Assembly: GCA_040877875.1 (NCBI GenBank)
Contig: JBBDNC010000146.1
Location: 8,470-72,469 of the forward strand
DNA: 64,000 bases
Direction: 5' to 3'
Source of the DNA: JBBDNC01 sp040877875
GTDB lineage: Bacteria > Bacteroidota > Rhodothermia > Balneolales > Balneolaceae
Shown piece after piece: positions 8,887 through 18,244 of this stretch. The notes beneath the pieces are model-generated. The model did no database searches and was not told the DNA's origin. It saw only the letters and a list, made by a program, of their open reading frames with translations. Positions within the stretch are counted from its first letter, which is position 1. Each line of letters starts with the position of its first letter. A program made the translations under genes and the position numbers.

Positions 8887-10548
8887 ATGAAAATATTTAA
8901 ATTAAAATATCTGTTATCAGCACTCATTCTGGCATCTTTTGTCGTCGTATCCTGTGATGTTCTGGATGAGGAGATTGTTTCCGGTGTTACAGCCGATGTC
9001 CATTACAACACCCCGGAAGGGTTTGAGGATGCTGTCAATGCCGCTTACGTTCAACTTCGCCAGTACTATGGTTCTGAACATGGCGGAAATCTGAACGCTA
9101 TGGGAACGGACATCATTTCCAATGGCGGGCACGGTGGCTTCCATTACATGAACCAATATACGGCCGGGCTGAATTCGGAGTCCTCCCCGTTCTGGCATAT
9201 ATGGAACAATTTCTATCAGGCGATCAACACCTGTAATGCGGCAATCAACCGTTCCGAAGATGCGGATATGCCCCAGGCGGAAAAAAACGTAAAGATCGCG
9301 GAAGTCCGTTACTTGCGGGCTCACTACTACTTCCTTTTGGTTCAGAACTTCGGGCCGATTCACCTTTCGCTTGAAGAAACCATTGGAGTGGAGACCGAAG
9401 CAAACCGAACTTCCGAGGATGTCGTCTACGAAGCGATTATCGATGACCTGGAATTTGCCATTCAAAATTTGCCGGCGACCCAGAGTGAATTCGGACGAGC
9501 TACCGAACCGGCAGCCAAACATATGCTTTCACTGGTACTGTTGACTCGGGGACAAACCAGCTTTGCTCAATCGGATGATTTTGCAAGAGCCGCTTCTCTC
9601 GCCGATGAAGTGATTAACAATTACAACCACCGGCTGCTGGATGACTTTGCAGATGTCTTTGACCACGACAACGAACAGAATGACGAGGTCATCTGGTCTG
9701 TTCAGTATACCCAGGATCCTCTCATCAATGACCCGGGCAACCATAGCCATCTCCATTACAGGCCGTGGTATGAGGTGTTTAGTGACGGGCTCGACCGTGC
9801 GCTCGAACCCGGATATGGCCGTCCCTGGATTCGTTTCCGGCCATCACCGTTCGGAATGGAGAACTTCCGCCCGCTGGATGTGGATTCGAGGTATGACAAA
9901 TCCTTTCAGGATGTCTGGTATTTCAACACGACAAACGGTATTCCGGACGGAGCCGCTGTTGGGGATACGGCAATCTGGGTAACGGATGAGTTTCTAACCC
10001 AGCAGGATGTGGATGAAGTCGAGGCAAGGCTTCCGGGCGTAAACCTGATGACCTGGAATTCTGATAACGAGGGAGATCCGTGGTACTGGCATATCAATAT
10101 GTTCCCGAATCTGAAAAAAGTGGACGACTTCAAGCGTCCGTCCGTCAACGAAGCGAACGGTTCGCGGGATTATATTGTCTACCGCCTTGCAGAGACCTTA
10201 CTCAATGCTGCGGAAGCATTGTTTATGGACGGCCGCGCGAATGAGGCCGTACCCTATGTCAACGCAGTGCGCCGGAGAGCAGCCTTCCCCGGGATGGAAG
10301 ATCAGATAATGATCACAGCTTCGGATATCGACCTGGATTTCCTCCTTGATGAACGGGCCCGGGAGTTATATGGAGAACAAAAACGGTGGCTGGATCTGAA
10401 ACGAACCGGCAAACTTGTGGAAAGGGTCCGCCGTTATAACCCGACCGTGGGTGCGGAAAATATACAGGAACACCATGTGCTCAGGCCGATTCCTGCGAAT
10501 CAGCTTACACGGACAACGAATGATTATTCGCAGAATCCCGGATATTAA
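8887..10548 (+). CDS. SusD/RagB family glycan-binding lipoprotein
   Basis: 553-aa surface lipoprotein that partners SusC. A lipoprotein signal peptide (MKIFKLKYLLSALILASF) is followed by the lipobox VVSC. The family traits are the N-terminal TPR-like region (YLRAHYYFLLVQNFGP) and the C-terminal segment DERARELYGEQKRWLDLKRTGKL with HHVLRPIPANQL. ATG at 8887 is preferred over a GTG at 8878 because an AAAAGG ribosome-binding sequence precedes it at suitable spacing and the signal peptide then starts normally. It is co-transcribed with susC and a strong terminator follows at 10597-10643. Confidence 0.94.
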   Translation: MKIFKLKYLLSALILASFVVVSCDVLDEEIVSGVTADVHYNTPEGFEDAVNAAYVQLRQYYGSEHGGNLNAMGTDIISNGGHGGFHYMNQYTAGLNSESSPFWHIWNNFYQAINTCNAAINRSEDADMPQAEKNVKIAEVRYLRAHYYFLLVQNFGPIHLSLEETIGVETEANRTSEDVVYEAIIDDLEFAIQNLPATQSEFGRATEPAAKHMLSLVLLTRGQTSFAQSDDFARAASLADEVINNYNHRLLDDFADVFDHDNEQNDEVIWSVQYTQDPLINDPGNHSHLHYRPWYEVFSDGLDRALEPGYGRPWIRFRPSPFGMENFRPLDVDSRYDKSFQDVWYFNTTNGIPDGAAVGDTAIWVTDEFLTQQDVDEVEARLPGVNLMTWNSDNEGDPWYWHINMFPNLKKVDDFKRPSVNEANGSRDYIVYRLAETLLNAAEALFMDGRANEAVPYVNAVRRRAAFPGMEDQIMITASDIDLDFLLDERARELYGEQKRWLDLKRTGKLVERVRRYNPTVGAENIQEHHVLRPIPANQLTRTTNDYSQNPGY

Positions 10549-10596
10549 TTAACCGTCGCGAATATTGACATAATACCTGAAATCACCTACCCTGAG

Positions 10597-10643
10597 AATG
10601 CTGTCTTAAAGGAATACAGATGACCCTTTAAGGCAGCATTTTT
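10597..10643 (+). terminator. Rho-independent terminator after susD
   Basis: AATGCTGTCTTAAAGG (10597-10612) pairs with CCTTTAAGGCAGCATT (10625-10640) as a 16-bp stem with one G-T pair, followed directly by TTT. It separates susCD from the downstream enzyme genes, which should therefore have their own promoter or depend on read-through. Confidence 0.85.
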
Positions 10644-10693
10644 CACTAGTTATGTCATATCTTATTAATTTATATCATTTTGGAAGAAATAAG

Positions 10694-12736
10694 ATGGGTT
10701 GTACGCTTATGAATTTGTATCAGATAAAACAAACTGTTCTGAAGGCGGTATGCCTTTTTTGCCTCTCTCCACTTCTTATGATCATGGAGCCTTATTCCGT
10801 TCTATATGCTCAGACCGGCCCTGTGGCTGAATTTTCTGTGTATGCGGGCAAGGATAAAAGAGTGAACACACCGGTAAGTGCAAGCCTGGAAGGCGTCCCG
10901 CTGCAGTTCGATGGCACCGGCAGATATCAGTTGTTTGAGATTACCGGGGGAATTGACGAACCGGTTGCTTCGCAGTGGATTCCGGGAAATCCGGACCGTC
11001 TGACCTGGATCCTGGAGGGGGAAACCAGCCCGGGGGTGGTTAGATCGTATGAATTGAGACTCACCGACCCGGCTGAAGAAAGTGCCGGCGAAGCCGAACG
11101 GGAAGATGTAAGGGTATCGGATAACGGGGAAGAGTTGACCTTGAACATTGCTGATAAACCTGTGTTAACTTACCGGTATGCAGTGAAGGATGTGCCCGAA
11201 GGGGTGGAGGAGATATACCGGAGGGGCGGATATATCCATCCGGTCTGGTCGCCCGCTGGAGAAGTCCTGAGCCGGATCCAACCCCCGGATCACTACCACC
11301 ATTATGGTCTCTGGAATCCCTGGACCCGCACGGAATTTGAAGGGCGTGAAGTGGATTTCTGGAATCTTGCCAAAGGCCAGGGAACCGTGCGTGCCGAACA
11401 TGTAATGGAACGGACCGAGGGACAAGTATTCGGCGGGTTTAAATCAGTTCACGACCATGTCGATTTTACGGGACCTGAAGGTGAAAAGGTCGCTCTCAAT
11501 GAACAGTGGGAAGTGAATGTTTGGAACGCAGACCCGGATCAAAATGTATGGCTGGTCGACTTTGTCTCCACTCTTGCCCCCGCAACGGACGAGCCGTTAA
11601 CGATCAAGGAATATCGATATCAGGGCTTTAGCCTGCGGGCAACTGAAAAATGGAATGACGACAATACGGACCTTCTCACCTCAGAAGGTTTCGACAAAAG
11701 CAACGCCAACGCAACACGTGCCCGGTGGATTGATGTGAACGGTGTTTCCGGTGTGGAGGCAGGCAGCTCGGGTATTTTGTTTATGACCCATCCTGCCAAT
11801 TACAATTATCCGGAGCAGTTGAGAATCTGGCCCGTAGGTGCCAACCAGGGTGTGGAAAATGTTTACATTAATTTTAACCCGGCACAGGATCGTGATTTTA
11901 AACTCCACCCCGGCAAAACGTATACCCTGAAGCACCGAATGTTGATCTATGACGGGAAAATAGATTCGGCAAAAGCTGAACGGTATTGGGTAAATTATGT
12001 TAATCCGCCCAGGGTCGAGGTTCATCCGGTCGGTGCCCTGAAAGGAGCAAAAGTACTGGTTTATACGAAAAACGGTGAAGGATATGTGCATGAGAATATT
12101 CCCAGCAGTATCGAAGCGATTGAAAAACTGGGTGAGGAGTATGGATTCTCGGTAGATGCTTCGGACGATCCGTCCCTCTTTACAGAGGAAAACCTGAAAC
12201 AATACGATGTACTGATTTTTTCCAATACCAATAACGAAACATTTGATACCGACCGGCAAAGAAAAGCCTTACAGTCTTACATCCGTAACGGGGGAGGATT
12301 CGTGGGTATACATTCGGCCACCGGCTCTGAACGCGACTGGCCATGGTTTTCCAAATTGGCGGGAGGTAATTTTGAACGTCATGCACCCAGGCAGGACTTT
12401 ACCGTTGAGGTCACCAACCGGGCCCACCCCTCCACTTCCTTTTTACCGGATCGCTGGGAGATCACGGATGATGAATGCTACTATCTTAAAGAGATCAACC
12501 CGAAAATAAACGTACTGCTGTCTGCCGACCTGTCAACGGTAACGGATGAGGAAATGAGTGAATATCCCGGTCAGATTTTTGGAGACTCTTTTCCCCTTGC
12601 CTGGTACCAGGAATTCGACGGCGGACGCCAATGGTATACTTCTCTGGGCCACCGTTCGGAACAATATGAAGACCCGGTGTTTATGAGGCATATACTGGGA
12701 GGGCTCCAGTGGGTGGTCAATGGAGTATCTCGTTAA
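10694..12736 (+). CDS. DUF6807 (PmoA-like) - ThuA domain fusion, exported
   Basis: 680-aa protein with a hydrophobic N-terminal export signal ending near VLYAQ. The first ~400 residues are a DUF6807/'PmoA-like' domain (HPVWSPAGEVLSRIQPPDHYHHYGLWNPW motif region). The last ~220 residues are a ThuA-like class-I-amidotransferase fold (VLVYTKNGEGYVHENI, GGGFVGIHSATG, WYTSLGHRSEQYED). ThuA proteins act with Gfo/Idh enzymes on 3-keto-glycosides in rhizobial trehalose/maltitol use; the catalytic role of DUF6807 is not settled. ATG at 10694 is chosen because GGAAG lies 7 nt upstream; an ATG at 10652 is in frame. Two exported Gfo/Idh genes follow, which supports a joint function in periplasmic sugar oxidation. 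Confidence 0.85.
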   Translation: MGCTLMNLYQIKQTVLKAVCLFCLSPLLMIMEPYSVLYAQTGPVAEFSVYAGKDKRVNTPVSASLEGVPLQFDGTGRYQLFEITGGIDEPVASQWIPGNPDRLTWILEGETSPGVVRSYELRLTDPAEESAGEAEREDVRVSDNGEELTLNIADKPVLTYRYAVKDVPEGVEEIYRRGGYIHPVWSPAGEVLSRIQPPDHYHHYGLWNPWTRTEFEGREVDFWNLAKGQGTVRAEHVMERTEGQVFGGFKSVHDHVDFTGPEGEKVALNEQWEVNVWNADPDQNVWLVDFVSTLAPATDEPLTIKEYRYQGFSLRATEKWNDDNTDLLTSEGFDKSNANATRARWIDVNGVSGVEAGSSGILFMTHPANYNYPEQLRIWPVGANQGVENVYINFNPAQDRDFKLHPGKTYTLKHRMLIYDGKIDSAKAERYWVNYVNPPRVEVHPVGALKGAKVLVYTKNGEGYVHENIPSSIEAIEKLGEEYGFSVDASDDPSLFTEENLKQYDVLIFSNTNNETFDTDRQRKALQSYIRNGGGFVGIHSATGSERDWPWFSKLAGGNFERHAPRQDFTVEVTNRAHPSTSFLPDRWEITDDECYYLKEINPKINVLLSADLSTVTDEEMSEYPGQIFGDSFPLAWYQEFDGGRQWYTSLGHRSEQYEDPVFMRHILGGLQWVVNGVSR

Positions 12737-12797
12737 CCTGAACTTTCCGGGTTAGAATTCGGAAATACGACCTTTTAATCCCTAAAACTGAATAATC

Positions 12798-14246
12798 ATG
12801 AAGAAAAAACATCAGAATAAACTTCAAAAAGGCAGCGGCCTTACACGACGTGAATATCTGAAGACATCCCTTCTGGGTACAGCCGGGTTATTTATGGCTC
12901 CAAGCATCGTGCCTTCCACGGTATTCGGAAAAACTGCCCCAAGCAACAAGATCCATATAGCCCAAATCGGATGCGGCCGGATTGCGCGGGGTCATGACCT
13001 GCCGGAAACCCTGAAGGAAGACGATGTTCGTGTTGTGGCCGTAAGTGATGTGGACAGAAACAGGATGGAAGACGGCAAACGCTTCATTGAAGGGTGGTAC
13101 GAAAAGGAGAAAAATCAAAAGAACTTTGTGAATGTTCAAATGTACCAGGATTTCCGGGAGATGATTGAAAATGCAGAGATTGACGCCGTGGTGATCAGTA
13201 CGCCTGATCATGCCCATGTCCTGCCTACCCTCTATGCTGCAGTAAACGGCAAGGACGTTTATCTTCAAAAACCGCACTCCCTGACGCTGGAAGAAGGTCG
13301 TATCATGAGTAATGTTTTGCAGCGAATGGGGACGGTATTTCAGGTTGGAAGCCAACAACGTGCCATGACACCATGGCCCCAGTTCAAGCGAGCCTGTGAG
13401 CTGGTACGTAACGGACGGATCGGCCAGCTCCATACGATTAAAATAGGACTGCCGGGGGATCCGGCCGGGGGCGACCCGACTCCGATGCCGGTCCCGGAAA
13501 ACCTGGACTATGATATGTGGCTGGGAACTACACCGGTGGTTCCGTATACCGTAGACAGAGTCCATCCCCTCGAGGGTTACAGCCGGCCCGGCTGGCTGCG
13601 GTGCGAACAGTTTTCCGCCGGGATGATCACTGGCTGGGGAGCTCACCATATCGATACGGCCCATTGGGGAATGGGAACCGAGTATACCGGTCCTGTTGAA
13701 ATTGAGGCCGAAGCGGAGTTCCCGACCGATGGTCTCTGGACGGTTCACGGCAAATTCAAGGTCGAGGCAAAATATGCCAACGGGGTGACGATGTATATTA
13801 CCGGCGACTATCCCAACGGGGTTCGATTTGAAGGAGAGGACGGATGGATTTTTGTGACACGAGGACCGGCCCAGGTTACCGCCAGTGATCCGGACACCGG
13901 GAATCCAGAGGAAGCCCCGCTGCAGGCAAGCAACCCGTCAATCCTGAATTCAGAAATGGGTCCCAATGAACTGCATCTGAAAGGTGTGGAAGGCGAAGAG
14001 CACCATACGAACTGGATCAGGCATATCAGGAACCGGCGGCTGGATACGTCTGCCCCCGCCGAAGTATCCCACCGATCTACCTCGGCATGTTTAATTTCGC
14101 ATATCGCCATGAAGCTCCCACGCAAGCTTTACTGGGATCCGATCAACGAGCGGTTTAAAGATGACGATGAAGCCAATGCCATGCTGTCCAGGCCTCAACG
14201 GTATCCGTACCGGATCTCAGAGGTGCCCGGTTTGAAAATGGGATAG
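12798..14246 (+). CDS. Tat-exported Gfo/Idh/MocA family oxidoreductase
   Basis: 482-aa NAD(P)-dependent oxidoreductase. The N-terminus has a twin-arginine signal (LTRREYLKTSLLGTAGLF), so the folded, cofactor-loaded enzyme probably goes to the periplasm, as known for glucose-fructose oxidoreductase. The Rossmann motif is QIGCGRIARG and the family's EKP triad position reads QKP (DVYLQKPHSLT). The C-terminal domain carries GWGAHHIDTAHWGMG, a typical metal/substrate-site segment of this subfamily. The likely job is oxidation or reduction of a sugar or keto-sugar from the imported or surface-digested glycan; the exact substrate is unknown. Confidence 0.9.
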   Translation: MKKKHQNKLQKGSGLTRREYLKTSLLGTAGLFMAPSIVPSTVFGKTAPSNKIHIAQIGCGRIARGHDLPETLKEDDVRVVAVSDVDRNRMEDGKRFIEGWYEKEKNQKNFVNVQMYQDFREMIENAEIDAVVISTPDHAHVLPTLYAAVNGKDVYLQKPHSLTLEEGRIMSNVLQRMGTVFQVGSQQRAMTPWPQFKRACELVRNGRIGQLHTIKIGLPGDPAGGDPTPMPVPENLDYDMWLGTTPVVPYTVDRVHPLEGYSRPGWLRCEQFSAGMITGWGAHHIDTAHWGMGTEYTGPVEIEAEAEFPTDGLWTVHGKFKVEAKYANGVTMYITGDYPNGVRFEGEDGWIFVTRGPAQVTASDPDTGNPEEAPLQASNPSILNSEMGPNELHLKGVEGEEHHTNWIRHIRNRRLDTSAPAEVSHRSTSACLISHIAMKLPRKLYWDPINERFKDDDEANAMLSRPQRYPYRISEVPGLKMG

Positions 14247-14519
14247 AAGGAAAAGCAACAAAGCAGGGCAAGAGGGTTATCCGTCATGGGCTCAACGTAG
14301 TTGAGTTGCCGGCTGCGGGGATGGACCGAGTGTGTAGAGTAACCGTTCCGCAGCATTGGGAGTTTCATCCGGGATTCAAAATTAAAAGCCGGATGAACAG
14401 GGATCGGATCCGTCTCCGGCTTGAATGGCTCGATCGTCATCCTCTTTTTTGAATAAACATAAAATTGAATTTAATTGTATTGTTTTTCGGTTCATGAAAA
14501 AAGTAACCCATACCATTTT
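14247..14519. other. intergenic stretch between the two Gfo/Idh genes
   Basis: 273 bp with no supportable gene. It has a short CTCAAC/GTTGAG palindrome near 14291 and a weak hairpin AAGCCGGA...TCCGGCTT without a T tract. A 9-codon ORF (14494-14523) ends in an ATGA overlap with the next gene but has no ribosome-binding site. Confidence 0.4.
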
Positions 14520-15917
14520 ATGAAAAATTACAGGTTCCTGTTTCTGATGATCTTTATGGTAATGACGACTCTGACTGCCTGCCGCCAGGAAAATCCGGAG
14601 AGCGGGTTTACAGGAGCTGAAAACGAAGTGAAAATTATGACCCTCAACCCGGGTCACTTTCATGCAGGCCTGGTCCATAAATATGATTATGGCCAGGTGG
14701 ATCCGGTGGTTCATATCTATGCGCCGGAAGGGAATGAACTCGAGAGTCACCTGGCCCTCCTTGAACGGTTTAATACGCGGGAGGAGAATCCGACAAACTG
14801 GATTCCGAGAGTATACCGGGGACAGGATTATCTGGAACAAATGCTACGGGAAAAGCCGGGAAATGTCATGGTTGTGGCCGGCAATAACGCCAGAAAGATC
14901 GAGTATATTCATCAGGCTGTTGAAGCCGGAATCCATGTGCTTTCGGATAAACCGATGGTGATCCACCCGGATCATTTCAGCCTTCTGAAGCAAACCCTGG
15001 AGCATGCGGATCAAAACGGGCTTCTTGTCAATGATATCATGACCGAGCGGCATGAAATTACTTCTATCCTGCAAAAAGAACTTTCACAAATGCCGGAATT
15101 GTTCGGCGAAATGCTGCAGGGAACGCCGGATGACCCGGCCATTACCAAGGAAAGCGTCCACTACTTTTCCAAAATCGTTGCTGGAGAACCCCTGGTTCGC
15201 CCCGCATGGTTTTTTGACGTAACACAGCAGGGAGAAGCCATTGTGGATGTATCCACTCACCTTGTGGACCTGATCCTGTGGCAGAGTTTCCCGGGTGATC
15301 CCATTGATTATGAAGACCCTGCCGACGGAGTAGAAGTGCTCTCGGCCCGAAGCTGGGAGACGGAGCTGACTCCCGCCCAGTTTCAAAAAGTTACGAAACA
15401 GGAGGCTTTTCCGGAATATCTGATGAAGAACGTAGACGAGAATTCTGTGCTCGGCGTTGCCGCTAACGGGGAGTTTACGTTCAGGGTGAAAGGTGTTCAT
15501 GGAAAAGTTTCGGTTCGATGGGGTTTTGAAAATCCCGCAGGGGGTGATACACACTATTCAATCATGAGGGGTACCCGGGCAAATCTGACTATTCGCCAGG
15601 ATGAAGAACAGGATTTTAACGCTACCTTGTATGTGGAGCCGGCCGGTGAAGTCAATCAACAACAGTTTGAAACCACGCTTCGTGAATCGCTGGCAAGTTT
15701 GAGTGACCGGTACCCGGGGCTTTCTGCCGAACCTACTGAATTCGGCTGGAAAATATTGATTCCCGGTGAATTTTTGGAAGGTCACGAAGAACACTTTACA
15801 AGGGTTACAGAGTTGTATCTCGATTCTCTCGTGGAAGGCCGGTTATCGGAATGGGAACGGACAAACCTGCTGACCAAATATTACATGACAACCCGTGCTT
15901 ATGAGTTGAGCAGATAA
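14520..15917 (+). CDS. lipoprotein Gfo/Idh/MocA-like oxidoreductase (putative oxidoreductase C-terminal domain)
   Basis: 465-aa protein. Starting at ATG 14520 gives a lipoprotein signal (MKNYRFLFLMIFMVMTTL) with lipobox TAC, so it should be membrane-anchored outside the cytoplasm; upstream in-frame ATG 14475 would spoil this. The Rossmann-like part contains VMVVAGNNARKIEYIHQAVEAG and the EKP position reads DKP (VLSDKPMVI). The C-terminal region (STHLVDLILWQSFPG, FRVKGVHGKVSVRWGFENP) matches the family often annotated 'putative oxidoreductase C-terminal domain'. Substrate unknown; it sits between another exported Gfo/Idh enzyme and an SDR. Confidence 0.85.
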   Translation: MKNYRFLFLMIFMVMTTLTACRQENPESGFTGAENEVKIMTLNPGHFHAGLVHKYDYGQVDPVVHIYAPEGNELESHLALLERFNTREENPTNWIPRVYRGQDYLEQMLREKPGNVMVVAGNNARKIEYIHQAVEAGIHVLSDKPMVIHPDHFSLLKQTLEHADQNGLLVNDIMTERHEITSILQKELSQMPELFGEMLQGTPDDPAITKESVHYFSKIVAGEPLVRPAWFFDVTQQGEAIVDVSTHLVDLILWQSFPGDPIDYEDPADGVEVLSARSWETELTPAQFQKVTKQEAFPEYLMKNVDENSVLGVAANGEFTFRVKGVHGKVSVRWGFENPAGGDTHYSIMRGTRANLTIRQDEEQDFNATLYVEPAGEVNQQQFETTLRESLASLSDRYPGLSAEPTEFGWKILIPGEFLEGHEEHFTRVTELYLDSLVEGRLSEWERTNLLTKYYMTTRAYELSR

Positions 15918-15972
15918 GCAGCGGAATTTTTTAAAATGATAATCTTGTATAAATATAAATTAATCGTACGGA

Positions 15973-16731
15973 ATGAGTTCATTATTTGATCTGGATGGAA
16001 AGCTGGCTGTGATAACAGGTGGCGGCACAGGACTGGGCTACGGTATTTCCAAAGCGTTTGTGGAAGCCGGCGCAAGAATTGTGATGACCGGAAGAAGGGA
16101 AAACAAACTGGCAGAAGCTTGTAAGAAGCTGGGGGATCGTGCCACCTATATTGTCAATGATGTAACGGATCTGGATTCGCTGCCTGCCTTCGCAGATCAG
16201 GTTGAAACCGAGCATGGAGCGATCGATATATTGGTCAATAATGCCGGGATCAATATGAAAAAATATATACTGGATATTACGGACGAAGAATTTCAAAATA
16301 TTTTACAAACCAATTTGAACGGTGTCTATGCACTGACAAGAGAGGTTGGAAGGAAAATGGCTGCGCGCGAGAGCGGGTCTGTAATTATGATTACTTCTAT
16401 GGCTGCCATGTACGGCATCCCCCAGGTGAGCCCCTATACGGCTTCCAAGACCGCTGTACTGGGCCTGACCCGTTCCCTTGCTGTAGAATTGTCTCCAAAA
16501 GGAGTGAGGGTGAATGCCATTGCTCCGGGATTTATTGATTCACCCATGCTTCGGAAAGCTTTTAAATCCGATCAGGGGCGGGAACGAAGAGTGTTGGAAA
16601 GGACTCCCATGAAAAAACTTGGAGAGCCGGAGGATGTAGCCTGTGCTGCCGTTTATCTGGCTTCGGAAGCTTCGAAGTTTATTACCGGCGTGAACCTACC
16701 GGTCGACGGTGGAAATTCGATCGGGTTTTAG
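15973..16731 (+). CDS. SDR family oxidoreductase (gluconate 5-dehydrogenase / KduD-like)
   Basis: 252-aa classical short-chain dehydrogenase without a signal peptide. Cofactor motif TGGGTGLGYGISKAF, NNAG motif (ILVNNAGINM) and catalytic YxxxK (YTASK) with the upstream Ser in MITSMAA are all present. The C-terminal VNLPVDGGNSIGF is typical. It resembles the gluconate 5-dehydrogenase / 2-deoxy-gluconate 3-dehydrogenase group. With glucuronate isomerase and KDPG aldolase nearby and no UxuB in view, it could serve as the fructuronate reductase of the uronate pathway; that is inference. Confidence 0.88.
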   Translation: MSSLFDLDGKLAVITGGGTGLGYGISKAFVEAGARIVMTGRRENKLAEACKKLGDRATYIVNDVTDLDSLPAFADQVETEHGAIDILVNNAGINMKKYILDITDEEFQNILQTNLNGVYALTREVGRKMAARESGSVIMITSMAAMYGIPQVSPYTASKTAVLGLTRSLAVELSPKGVRVNAIAPGFIDSPMLRKAFKSDQGRERRVLERTPMKKLGEPEDVACAAVYLASEASKFITGVNLPVDGGNSIGF

Positions 16732-16790
16732 AAGCAGGTCTACAGGATTCGGCGGGAAAAAAGAGGATATGTCTGTTTAAGTTAATCCGG

Positions 16791-17099
16791 ATGAAAATTA
16801 ATAAAACCATGAAGAACGATTTTTTTAGGTTCTGTAAATTTCTGTTGTGTACGGGAATCCTCCTTTTTGTTTTTGAAACCACCCCCCTGAATGCAGAAGA
16901 TGGCTATCGTCTTTGGTTGAGGTATGACCTGATTCAGGATCAGGAGAAACTGGATGTTTACAGGAACCAACTCAAGCAGGTTGTATTAAAAGGGAATTCA
17001 CCCAAATTGACGGCCGTTAAAAATGATTGGAAAGAGTATGACTTTCAATGGAAGATGGATGATAGTTTTAATGTTTTTCCTGTTATCGGCAGGCTGTGA
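16791..17099 (+). pseudogene. GH67 alpha-glucuronidase, N-terminal remnant
   Basis: A 102-codon ORF has a signal peptide (FCKFLLCTGILLFVFETTPLNA) followed by AEDGYRLWLRYD and KGNSPKLTAVKNDW. These match the N-terminus of GH67 alpha-glucuronidases, which normally have about 700 residues. After roughly residue 80 the similarity stops, at the point where the GH10 gene begins in another frame (its start lies at 17023). The rest of the alpha-glucuronidase is gone, so this looks like a deletion remnant that brought GH10 close to the SDR gene. An assembly deletion is an alternative. Confidence 0.75.
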
Positions 17100-18177
17100 T
17101 CAGACTTCCGTTCAGGAAGAGATTTCGATACCGGCACTTCAGGAAGTATTCAGTGAAGATTTTTATATCGGAACGGCATTAAACCGGTCTCAGATTTTTG
17201 GACAGGACGAGCGAAGTTTAGAGCTGGTCAGAACTCACTTTAATACCATTACCCCGGAAAATATTCTCAAATGGCAGCACGTCCACCCCAATCCCGGGGA
17301 GTATAATTTTGAGCCGGCCGACCGGTATGTGGAATTCGGCGAGCAGGAAGACATGTTTATTGTCGGACACACCCTTGTCTGGCACAGCCAGACCCCTGAC
17401 TGGGTATTTAAGGACGATGAAGGGGATCCCATGAGCCGGGAAGCGATGATCGAGCGTATGAGGGATCATATCCACACGGTGGTGGGCCGCTATCAGGGCC
17501 GGATCGATGGATGGGATGTTGTCAATGAAGCCCTGAATGAAGACGGTTCCTTGCGGCAATCTCCCTGGCTTGAAATTATCGGAGAAGATTATATTTCCCT
17601 CGCATTCGAATTTGCCCGGGAGGCCGACCCTCAGGCTGAACTCTATTACAATGACTATTCTCTTGAAAATCCATCCAAACGTGAAGGGGCCGTCAGGCTG
17701 ATCGAAAGCCTGCAGGAGCAGGGGGTCCCGGTTACCGGAATCGGAACCCAGGGACATTACAGTCTGGAATGGCCGCCTGTTGAGGAAGTGGATGCAACGA
17801 TTTCCGCTTTTGCAAATCTGGGAATTGATGTGATGGTTACCGAGCTGGATGTAGATGTACTGCCCCGGGCCACAGACGGCCAGGGAGCGGATATCTCCCG
17901 TACTGCCGGGCCGGGGGTGGAGTTGAATCCATATCCCGAAGCTCTGCCGGATTTGGTTCAGCAATCACTGGCCAGGCGATATGCACATCTTTTTGAAACA
18001 TTCCTGCGCCACCGTGAGGTTTTGACCCGTGTTACATTCTGGGGGGTAACGGATGGTCACTCCTGGAAGAATAACTGGCCTGTTCGGGGAAGAACCAACT
18101 ATCCGTTATTGTTTGATCGCAACTGGGAGCCCAAACCCGCCTTTCATTCCGTAGTAGAAGTTGCCCGTCGTGATTAA
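17023..18177 (+). CDS. GH10 endo-1,4-beta-xylanase, lipoprotein
   Basis: 384-aa glycoside hydrolase family 10 enzyme that cuts the beta-1,4-xylan backbone with retention. The acid/base Glu is residue 169 in WDVVNEAL and the nucleophile Glu is residue 274 in VTELDVDVL; GHTLVWHSQTPDW and the C-terminal FWGVTDGHSWKNNWP are further family blocks. A lipoprotein signal ends in lipobox LSAGC, placing it on the cell envelope. The start may be 17023, 17038 or 17059; the last two have purine-rich sequence just upstream. It overlaps the tail of the GH67 remnant. It is the only recognised backbone glycanase in the locus. Confidence 0.95.
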   Translation: MIGKSMTFNGRWMIVLMFFLLSAGCDQTSVQEEISIPALQEVFSEDFYIGTALNRSQIFGQDERSLELVRTHFNTITPENILKWQHVHPNPGEYNFEPADRYVEFGEQEDMFIVGHTLVWHSQTPDWVFKDDEGDPMSREAMIERMRDHIHTVVGRYQGRIDGWDVVNEALNEDGSLRQSPWLEIIGEDYISLAFEFAREADPQAELYYNDYSLENPSKREGAVRLIESLQEQGVPVTGIGTQGHYSLEWPPVEEVDATISAFANLGIDVMVTELDVDVLPRATDGQGADISRTAGPGVELNPYPEALPDLVQQSLARRYAHLFETFLRHREVLTRVTFWGVTDGHSWKNNWPVRGRTNYPLLFDRNWEPKPAFHSVVEVARRD

Positions 18178-18244
18178 CGGAATAATTTAAAATCAGGTTG
18201 GCAAGATGTGTGATTAAACAATACCTTTCGAAATCGACTTTACC

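Noticed and set aside
14494..14523. 9-codon ORF with ATGA overlap before the lipoprotein oxidoreductase
   Set aside because: Too short to judge and lacks a ribosome-binding site; noted only as a possible leader peptide.
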